A stretch of DNA of 64,000 nt from Annulohypoxylon bovei var. microspora (Eukaryota > Ascomycota > Sordariomycetes > Xylariales > Hypoxylaceae), in the NCBI GenBank assembly GCA_022836615.1, contig MU405391.1, positions 1-64,000 on the forward strand, given 5' to 3'. A program made the position numbers and the translations under genes. Below are positions 55,238 to 64,000 of this stretch, piece by piece (the stretch's first letter is position 1; each line of letters opens with the position of its first letter). The notes beneath the pieces were generated by a model that made no database searches, was not told the DNA's origin, and saw only the letters and a program-made list of their open reading frames with translations.

Positions 55238-56907
55238 GTTGTCGTTGAACGATTGCGCTTTGCGCTTCAATTTTTGTGAATTGCACTGCGGCAAAAGAAA
55301 AAGGAGAGAGAAAAGTTCAGAGACGATACTAATTGGGATTTGAACTTAGTAGGCAGTTGCAGCTAAGTAGCCGCGGGCTGCGCGAACAACACTACAACTT
55401 GGAACTACTAGGTAAACGATGCGATCGAGATGTATACGATAATTATTGGAGAGTGGACAATTGTTAAAAAAATGATATTCGAAGGTGATTCGAATTTTAG
55501 ATTAAAAAAGGAAGAGGAGTTTGAGGAGTTAGAGGGATTGCGACGACTTGAGTTCAAGTTTGTACTATGTATGTTAATGTGCGATTATTGCGATGGAGCA
55601 TCGGTTGTCTGGGTGCAAGCTCCTAAGAGCTATGACCATCAACAGATTGCCGTTATGGGGATTAGTGTGACTTATCAGAGGAGATTAACGTTGGGTTCAC
55701 ACGACGGTTCCGGACTTTGCACCTAATCTACCTATATGTTAGGTACCTAGGTGATTAATATAATTAATGGTTCGTCGGTAAGCTTTTTCTTCTTGGACGA
55801 CATGGAAAAGGTTAATGGTTCAATTCGAAATGTCGCGATGATTCTCATGGTGGATTGTCCTAGACAAGTAACTAAAAGAGAAAAAGACGTAAAGTCGCAT
55901 ATTCTGGACAGGCCTTAGTTGATAAAGCACATAAGAGACGCATGTATCGGCTGTGTGTTTTACATGCCAGTGGCTACATTAGCGGCATCGATATGTACAT
56001 GCACGGTAAACCCGGGTTTTTGATTCGTGAATGGATGACAAGTAAACACGGTGACGTGCATTCATTGTCTATCGATGTCCTTATATTTCGTATTCTTTTC
56101 ATTATTGTTGTTCTTATTGTTCTTATGCGATCATGTCTAAATAAAGATGAATTTATTAAAACTGCAATTGAATAGAGTAGAGACGTAAAAATTAACTTTG
56201 AATTAATATCAAACCCCTAATACTTTCCTCAGATTTATGAGATTGAGTTTAGTGTGTGCATCTGTAATGTGTACTAGTACATCTTTATGTAACTAAATAC
56301 CTGGGTACTTAATGCAAATGCGGGAACCAGCAGACCTTATTCTGTTTAAACTTGTGGATCCCAGCTGAACCGTTACCGGGCAACCCAGAACAGACCCCTC
56401 TGTTTTCCTACGATGGTTTTGCCAAGACCCATAAACCACAACCTGCTCCAATTACTGCCCCAAGCTCCTAATATTGAACCACAGTTTTGCTCACAATATC
56501 CCAATCATAATCGACAGATCTGACCTGATGTGCTGGCAATCCCCATATTCTCTCACTGCTTCCCCTACAACCTGCAAGTCCCCAAATTCCTGACCCTTAC
56601 CTCATGCTTGCTTAGGTGCTTAGCACTCGTAATAATCATAATAATTCAACGTATTATCGAACGGCATTGTTGATCCATCCGTCGGGAGTACCCACGAACA
56701 TACTACATACTATTCGTACCACACCGCCTCAGATGATATCGTCTTCTTCAACTGCGTATTTACTCCATCGCCTTGCAGCAACCACCGAAAGCGCTGTAAG
56801 GGATTTAGAGTAAAATCCAAATCCTCTAAGCCGATCCGACTTACAAACTCAAACGCCGTGTAGCTCAGACTGGCGAATAATCAACCACGTACATTGCGAA
56901 TATCGGC
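55238..56907. promoter_or_regulatory. Divergent region, GCK-III kinase / cyk3
   Basis: This 1.67-kb gap between divergent starts contains the palindromic pair TAGGTACCTAGGTG at 55740-55753. Small frames such as 55942-56175 look like chance. No RNA gene is seen. Both neighbours act in septation or cytokinesis. Confidence 0.5.
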
Positions 56908-59900
56908 ATGATGGGGTCAGCACCGCCGCTACCCACGCGGTTTCCGTGCTGGTGCAGAGCCGTTTATTCTTGGGGAGGAGAAGTATGTAATTGACTTTTG
57001 ACGTTGAACTTTTGCGCCTTCGTCTTAACTTTGTTTACATTTTGCTAACCGTCGAATTTAGTCACAACACGATCTCGGATTTATCGAGGGGGATTTAATA
57101 GAGTGTCTAAATGCGGGAGACGGATCGTGGTGGACGGGAAGGTTACGGCGAAACAAGACCGTTGGAGTCTTTCCGTCCAACTTTGTCGAGATTTTACCGG
57201 ATGATTTTCGACCCATTACGAGATCAGCGAGTCCGTTGACTTCGAGTCATTCCCCGAGTCCTACAAACACGCCGCATAAGTCTAAGTCAAAGAATTTCCG
57301 CAAACCCTTCGAGGCCTACGCGAAGGCACCTCACTACACAACAGCAAAACAACCCGAAATAATAAGAAACACATCAAACACACCTAACGCATCTAACACG
57401 CCACCCAGACAGAATTCTGCTGGTTCGTTTAGAAACGATGCGCGTCGCGGTATTGACCGTGGCCCATCACCGGATGTCCGAGGACATGGATCAAGAGCTC
57501 CGTCGCCCGCGCCTCCGCCGGTAAACACTTATGCCCCTAGGGGCGCGTCTCCTATACCTCCAATGCACATCCACTCTCACTCCTATTCTCATCCTCAATC
57601 CCACTCTCATCCTCAATCCCACTCTTACTCTCAATCCCACTCTCAATCCCACTCCCGTCCGCATTCCAGGGGTCCTTCACCAGTTCCTCCTCAAAGCTAT
57701 GACTACCGTCGCACACCGTCACCGGCCCCGCCTCCAGTTCAACAATATGGCTCAAGGGCCCCGTCGCCAGCTCCGTCGTTTAATTTCAAGCCGTATCGAC
57801 CCGGAGCAGAGCGCGACTCGCCACCTCCTCCAGCACCACCTCCGCATCGACATGTTATCACGAGAGGAAACTCAAACGCGTCTCACATGTCCCACGCGTC
57901 TTTTGAGAATCGGCGGCAAGAAGGATATCATACGCCCAGGGTGCCTTCGCCATTACCCCAGTCTCCGGCCGGCGATGGATATACCCCTTCGCCACTGCGG
58001 GAGGCCATGGACGGCGTCATCGAGCAATTAGACGCGTTAGGCATGTCGCGCGAGCGTTCAACCGAATCGCCCGAACCGCCTATAGATCCGTGGTCGCCTG
58101 AGTCTTTCGACATGATCCACCACCGGTCGAGGAGAAGAGCGCAAACAAGACCTCTAGCCTCCAGGAATGCTCCTGCTCCTGTTCCCTTCGAGGATTCGGG
58201 GTACGGATCGTTCCATGGCGGCTCGTCGCAAGAGAGCACATATCATGGTGGCGTGCCAAAAGAGCACCCGCTGCCGCAGCTGAACAGCTACGTGGAGAGA
58301 ATGGAGAACCGCTTTCGAAAAATGCACCATAACTCGAACGTGGGAAGCATAGACAATGAGGACATGGGGCCGCCGCCGCCGCCACCACCCAAGAACCCTA
58401 TATATAGCCGGCCGAAGTCCTCGATGGGTGATAACGATAACGGGGGACGCAAATTCCTACGAAAACAGAAATCGTCATATGAGGTCGGTCTGCTGGATAG
58501 GACAGGTACAAACAAGACAAATTCTACGAATGCTTCTTCCGGTAATAGAAGTACCGCGACGAATAGCACCCAACGAAGTCTGATGAGCGGCGTCTCGGCC
58601 GGTGGAATCAGTGCTACTAGCGCTGGTAGCCTGGCGAGAAAGAACTTACGAGCGCGGAGTGCTTTAGGATTTCGAGACGGCGACGAGGATTGGGATGCGA
58701 ATCGGCCGACCACACCATTTACAGGAGTTTCCTATCACCCAAGTCACTCCACGTCTGCTATGAGACCCCAGTCACAAGCTGGTTTTAACGAGGACGGAAT
58801 TGCTTCCGTCGGAGGGCTTGTGCAGCCCGGAACTGCGAAACCTAAGAAGCAGAATTTTATTAAGAGGATTCTAGAGGCGACGAAGACCGGCGTTGCTAGC
58901 GGTCGCAGCAGTATTACAATCGGTTCGGGATCTGCGCAGCCTTCGCCGAGTAGGAGATCGATAGTTCCTAATGGGATCACGGCGATCGCGGGGGGTGCTA
59001 GCAGCACAAACCTAATACGAGATGCGGCGACCGATATGGGGCTTACGAATGGGGTAGACTGGGTTCAGGTACGAAGAGATGTGAACCGGTCGAATACTTT
59101 AAGCAAGAACGAGCGAACCGAGCGACGCGATCGTTGTCTGATGTTGGATTATCCGGCAATGGATCCCGTTGATGAGCTTTATGAGAGCGTCGAGGGAGAT
59201 GAAGGTGCCGATTCCATGCCAGTCCGCGAACCAATTAACTACCAAGTCATAAATCTAAGTCAGGTGGACAAGAACTCGCGCTTCGTCGGTAGTTTGCCGA
59301 CAATGACGACTGCTGTTACTCTCGCGACAACATATGTGTGCAGACCATACAAGAGCGAAGTCCAGCGCCTTCGAGCAATATTCACATGGGTTGCGGAGAA
59401 GATTAATTGGGAGGAAGACTTCGATGGGGACATAGATACGCGACGGGTGATCTCGAGTAAACGAGCGTGCTCTGAGGAGTACGCCGTTCTTGTCCACGAG
59501 ATGTGCGTTGCGATTGGTATACCCTCTGAGGTCATCCGCGGCTACCTCAAGACTCCGGGCGAGGTTCCCGAGGCCGGTATGATGCCTCGATCGAACCATT
59601 GGTGGAACGCCGTCATCATCGACAATGAGTGGCGCATGATAGATTGCTGCCTTGCAAGCCCGACAAATCCCCGCCGCAGTCTATACTCAGGCGCCAGCAG
59701 TGGTACTGCAGAGTTTTGGTATTTCCTCACCCGGCCTACAGAGCTTTGCTGGACACATATTCCTGAGCATCACAGCCAACAGCATATCTGCCCGCCGGTT
59801 GCTCACGAGACGCTTCTTAACTTACCTGGCGCTTGTCCCCCGTTCTTCAAGCAAATGCTTACTATGGTCGATTACAATACCTCCTTAACTCGCATCGAAG

Positions 59901-60727
59901 ATCTCGAGATGGTACACATCAAGTTTAACGTACCCCCTGATATCGAGGTAGCGGCCGAGGTCGAAGTGCGAGGGTTCACCCGGGATGCGGACGGCGACTT
60001 GTTCGAAAATGGCGAGGTAGTGAAGAAACGCGCACTTGCCCAGGCGGACTGGTACAATGGCGGAAAACGATACACAGTGAAAGCGCTCTTACCAGGAGAC
60101 GAAGGTAGCGGTATCTTGAAGGTCTACGTAGGCAAGCGTGGGCTTATGCATAGCATCAAAGATATACCGCACCCTCTCGCGTTTGCGTTGCCAATCATGC
60201 ACACGGGTGAAAACCCCCCCTACGAGTTTGTCACTCGTCACCCGACACCGCACGCGCAACGTCACGACATCTACGTCATCCAACCCCAGTGCCAGCGTCT
60301 GGCGCTTAACAACACGTTCGTGTTCGCCATCCGCCAGCACCCGTCCAGCCCGGCGGGTGGTCCACCCAGTAACCCGGGCGGCGCGAGCCCGACACCGTTC
60401 GCGCGGCCGGGCAGTGCTATGAGCATGACGAGCAGCGCGGCGGGGTCGAACCCGAGCTCGGCGACGGGCAGCATCGCGGGCAAGAAACCGGCCAAGCTAG
60501 CGATTCAGACACCTGGAGGCAAGATCCTTAGACTCATGCGCAAGGAGGACCGAGGCGGCAGGTCCGGGATCGGAGTCGGCGGGCGCAGCTCGGCGGAGGA
60601 GGACCCTAGCGATGGCGGCACGTGGGAGACCATCATCAAGTGCTCGGAACGCGGAACCTGGCGCGGCCTGGTGCTCGCAGACCGCACGGCCAGGTGGTGC
60701 GTCTTTGCGGAGTGGGTTTGCATCTAG
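56908..60727 (+). CDS. cyk3: Cytokinesis protein 3 (Cyk3): SH3 plus transglutaminase-like domain
   Basis: Bud-neck/septum protein that promotes septum formation during cytokinesis. Two exons, 56908-56982 and 57062-60727, give 1246 aa; the short first exon carries the start of the SH3 domain. The SH3 domain (about 18-70) shows CRAVYSWGGES, DLGFIEGDLIECL, GSWWTGRL and VGVFPSNFVEIL. A long disordered Pro/Ser/His region follows, including an HS-rich tandem repeat. The transglutaminase-like core (about 765-900) has RLRAIFTWVAEKINW, then ACSEEYAVLVHEMC, and NHWWNAVIIDNEWRMIDC. Ser occupies the position of the catalytic Cys (C-x-x-Y-A), consistent with a non-enzymatic fold as described for Cyk3 proteins, while the His and Asp remain. 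The C-terminus ends in a conserved WRGLVLADRTARWCVFAEW segment. Confidence 0.93.
57570..57670 (+). repeat. In-frame HS/PQ-rich coding minisatellite in cyk3
   Basis: Overlapping copies of TCTCATCCTCAATCCCAC-type units repeat in the reading frame and encode HSHPQSHSHPQSHSYSQSHS. Unit loss or gain would keep the frame, so length variation between strains is likely. Confidence 0.75.
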
Positions 60728-63700
60728 AACCTCCTCGATGCGTCCCAACTCCTGCCCCAGCTCTGCCCCAACTCTCCGTCCCCCAACTTTCCACAGCATA
60801 CCCCATTCCCCAATTGTTCCAAGCTAGTGGGAGGGGGGCTCCACATACGTGGTGGTGGTGGTGTGTCGCGGCGCTATGTACGAGGGTACATGTACGATCC
60901 AGGATTCTACATACATACATACATATTGGATGGAGACCCCGGGGGTTGGAATTCGGGGAGACTATGGGGACAACCTACACAGTACATACTGGGTGAGGAT
61001 CTGTGAATACTGACGCGCCGGTGGAATTGTCGGCCGGATCGGAGGGTGGTATATCTTTTCTCTCTCGTCTATCTGCATCGACTCGGCGTTTATAGGTGAG
61101 ATAACGTTTCAGGAAGGAAACGTTGGATTCATAACTCTATTTCTGGCGGCCAGAATGGAGAAGATGATTGATCACCTTGGCTCTTTTTTAGCACCCAAAG
61201 GCGTTTTATATGATGGCATGGACGAGATAGGACGAGGAGCTATCGTACCAGTTGGTGCGGTGTCGATGTTGTCAGATTCAAATGTACGTGTAATAGGAAT
61301 TGAAATGCGATGATATGCTTTACGCATAGTGCTATACATGAAAGACCGAGATACCCCGTTTGCTGTGACTGTTACTAGTGCTGCTTGGCTTGGCTTGGCT
61401 TCGTAGGTTGGGACGAGATACCGAAATACCGTCCGATATTCGCTGTGCCCGTGCTCATGTGATCATGAAAATAAAGAAATAAAACTTTGTTCTACAGTGA
61501 CTCAACTCTAAACTAACGTTCTCTGGGGATAGACTTGAAAGCCGCGTAACAATTTGGTAATTGGAAGGCCTCGTGAGTTCGATGGTCTGTAATAATGGCA
61601 CAATGTCGAAAGTTGTCGTTCTTAAATTAAGACTAAGCTTTGCCGGTAGAAAAACCGATTCCAGCTGAGAATAAGCGCAAGGTTTAGCTTCGGGCGCGAA
61701 AAGTTAAAGATCCACCTGACAACGCGCATCGTCTTTCGCGGCGGACGCCGTTAGTCAGAACCTTCAAAATTTCGGTACGACCGAGAAAAGTCCAGAACGT
61801 TAAACTTCTTCAATTACCTAAGCTATATCTACATAGGTACATGCCTCTTAGTTTCCAATTAAAAGGTTCTTAAAAATCTTCACCACGTGGCAGGGATCCA
61901 TAGATCCCAATTAGCTTCGAGGTTGTATGTATGGCGGTTTACAATCCTAAGACAAGATAGAAACGTTTCGACCAAGGTTCTTACACCTTCGTTAACGTTA
62001 TCGATAACTTTGCAGACGGCGCAGGCCAATCAAATTAATGAAGATCGCAGCGCAGTTGAGGTTTATAAGGGCAATAGATCCGAGTCGGACCGTTTTCGCT
62101 ACAAATACGTAACTTTAGCGGCTTGACCTCCAGTCCTAGGAAGCTCCTCCAAGTAACAAGTCACTATCACAGTTAATCGCGAACACGAATGAGGAACGAA
62201 GATTAAAAGATTAGAGATTGAGATTTAGGTCTCCAATTGATTGACACCGAGGAGTTGGAAGCGCAATTGACCGTTGCATCGGGCCACTCTCTCTCCACTG
62301 CCTCGGTTGCAACCGATTGAATTAGGGCCATCGTCATTTTTTTATTCAATTTTTTTTCTCTAGCTTTTCATTTGCCCTAGGGTATTATGTCCTCATGACA
62401 TAATCAGCATACTACCCTACTAGCCAAGATTGGCCAATTGCCGCGTTAGAACTAAACTTGTCAGCGGAGCCGCATCTCTTTTTTCCAGGGGGGCGGTCCA
62501 TTAAACTCCAAGGAAGACTAGAAGACCAACGACAAAACGACCGACGCTATCGCCGTGGCTCCACAATGAAGCCGAGTATACCGAGTCAGATCCACGCATT
62601 AACTCTGCGTTCAGTTTTCCCAATCCTCTGGTTGAGAGAAGCTTGGATTCGGTCGGTTTCCTTCCTTGTTCTTTGTGGTTGTAAAGGCCCTTTTACCAAT
62701 GCGTCTTTCCCATTTCTCCAAACGCCTAGCTGGCACCGGACCGACCGGACTGAAATCTCCATTATGGGGGTAAGCTGGGGGTAAATTGGGGGAAGTGTGG
62801 GAAGTGTGGGAAGTGTGGTAGGTAGCTGAGCTTTCATCGGGCCAATGGCCGGTGGAGCCTCTCATCTCATTCTCTGGAGTTGACGGGGAAAGTACGGGGA
62901 GGGAGGCAAGAAAAACCCTCTTCCCACATGGTCCCTGAAACTACTAGGCGGATGGGGTTTTGTCTGCGCTCTCCGGGCTGTTGGTCTAATACGAGCTGAG
63001 CTATTAGACCGAATTCTTGCTTGCTGTTTGAGAAGCGAGGCTTTCACATAGACCATTGCAGCATGATATCGCCGAATCCTTCATGGGGTGATAAAAATAT
63101 TAGGCCGAAAAATATCACACGTCAAGTGACTGACGAAGGAAGACACAAAGGACTATGAAGACTATGGGATGTAAGTTGTCACAGGAGCAACAATAGTCGC
63201 AAATTTCGTGGATTTTTAGGGTCATTGGATTTTTACAAGGATGATCTCAGGAAAACTCACGATAGCTTCAAGGAATCGCTGAGTATAGCGATGTTAAAGC
63301 ATTGTTTCCTGAGACAGCTGGAGTAGAGTGGGTGACTGTGGGGGTCAAGGGTAGCCATGATTTCCTAGGTAGGATTGCATGACGCGCGTAGCAACCTCGG
63401 GTCGAATGCAACCTGCTAACCTCAAAAACCCCGTCGCGTTCCAGAAACGTAAGGTTCCTAGACTAAAAAGGAGCTAGCGGTGGCCAATAGAGGTGGTCAC
63501 CCCGAGGGGACGGCGTATGGAGCTCTGGAGTGCTCTGGCGTATTTGCGGGTTGACCTCGTGCCCGTGCATGGAGACTTTATGGAGTGATTGTGGGCATCA
63601 AGTTGTATTCCAGGCATTGTCCGGGGAGCGGAGGTGGGTCAGGAACTAGATGAAGAGATCTAGCAGCAATTAACAAAACCGCGGTGTTGGTAATTACACG

Positions 63701-64000
63701 CGCATGCGTATACCCTAGGTATTTAAAAGACGATCCCTCCTTTTCACCACACCCTTTGTTCCTCACTTCTCTATCACATCTTCTAATATCTTCATTACTA
63801 CCCTCCCCACTACCCCCTTAACCCTAAAGATCTACATCAGGCACTCGGGCCAATAATCCACAGTGCTTATATAAATTGGGTATATATAAACAAACATATA
63901 TATATCTCACCATCCCGCCGATTTTTCTCCTCACCTCATAGCCGGAAACTAAAATCCGACGTCGAGCATCGATATCTCCGAATAGTCGACGTAAAACCAT
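60728..64000. other. Terminal gene-poor region, probably upstream of a gene beyond the window
   Basis: About 3.3 kb with no recognised gene or RNA. From about 63720 the DNA becomes TATTTAAAAG- and then CTTC/CACC-rich with short CT tracts, like the promoter and leader of a rightward gene starting after 64000. A TATATATAAAC-type stretch is near 63880. CCTAGGTAGG lies at 63364-63373. GTGTGGGAA-type repeats lie at 62796-62818. Confidence 0.45.
62796..62818 (+). repeat. Short GTGTGGGAA tandem repeat
   Basis: About two and a half copies of a 9-bp GTGTGGGAA unit follow a GGGTAAGCTGGGGGTAAATTGGGG tract just upstream. It is G-rich and lies in the terminal gap. Confidence 0.5.

Noticed and set aside
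55430..56175. Two frames (98 and 77 codons) between the kinase and cyk3
   Set aside because: No homology, hydrophobic or charged by chance, and located in a divergent promoter region.
56860..56900. GTGTAGCTCAGACTGG resembling a tRNA D-arm
   Set aside because: It lies directly before the cyk3 start and no T-arm or matching acceptor stem follows.
63820..63840. CCCTTAACCCTAAAG as a telomere-type repeat
   Set aside because: There is a single CCCTAA unit with no tandem repetition.

Overview
The window is nuclear DNA of a filamentous ascomycete (Pezizomycotina, most likely a Sordariomycete). The evidence is short spliceosomal introns (mostly 50-110 nt, GT..AG, CTRAY-like branch sites), typical filamentous-fungal proteins (Ams2/Spt21-type GATA factor, Cyk3, GCK-III kinase, a class III DODA-type dioxygenase, a DAL5-type permease), a dispersed 5S rRNA gene closely resembling the Neurospora type as I recall it, and a 4.6-kb block of extreme AT content that looks like repeat-induced point mutation (RIP). 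I cannot name the species from the sequence alone.

Layout. 1-4570 is AT-rich, gene-free, RIP-like DNA containing a degenerate 20-bp tandem repeat; it ends abruptly about 230 bp before the first gene. 4.8-20.5 kb is a housekeeping and regulatory stretch: dihydroxyacetone kinase, snRNP Sm-D2, a mitochondrial 3-hydroxyisobutyryl-CoA hydrolase (Ehd3/mS47 family), an Ams2-like histone-gene GATA factor, the small RPA subunit Rfa3 followed in frame by a 286-codon open frame, and a CREB/ATF-type bZIP factor. 21.9-25.1 kb holds two divergent mitoribosomal large-subunit genes (uL4m and mL38) sharing a 293-bp promoter; the long intron of the mL38 gene contains a complete sense-strand 5S rRNA gene. 25.9-33.5 kb holds four metabolic genes in two convergent pairs (MFS permease, LigB-type extradiol dioxygenase, flavin monooxygenase, TPT-family transporter), possibly a small catabolic or metabolite cluster. 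36-38 kb has a large disordered protein with a PH-like N-terminus. 38-43.8 kb is a 5.8-kb gene-poor gap. 43.8-60.7 kb carries APC/C subunit Cdc16, a putative amidoligase, a membrane-anchored SGNH hydrolase, a cysteine-rich secreted protein, a GCK-III Ste20-like kinase and the cytokinesis protein Cyk3. 60.7-64 kb appears gene-free and probably leads into a gene beyond the window.

Functional themes are cell cycle and cytokinesis (Cdc16, the GCK-III kinase, Cyk3, Rfa3, the Ams2-like factor) and mitochondrial translation (uL4m, mL38, Ehd3/mS47). Exon structures were worked out by hand from reading-frame continuity, splice signals and family similarity; none was confirmed by transcript data. The most unusual locus is rfa3: its stop is UGA-CGG-UUU and is followed in the same frame by 286 open codons (poly-Q, a low-complexity middle and a charged C-terminus) with no ATG before about codon 227. 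This implies stop-codon readthrough, an in-frame alternative intron, or an undetected 5' exon.
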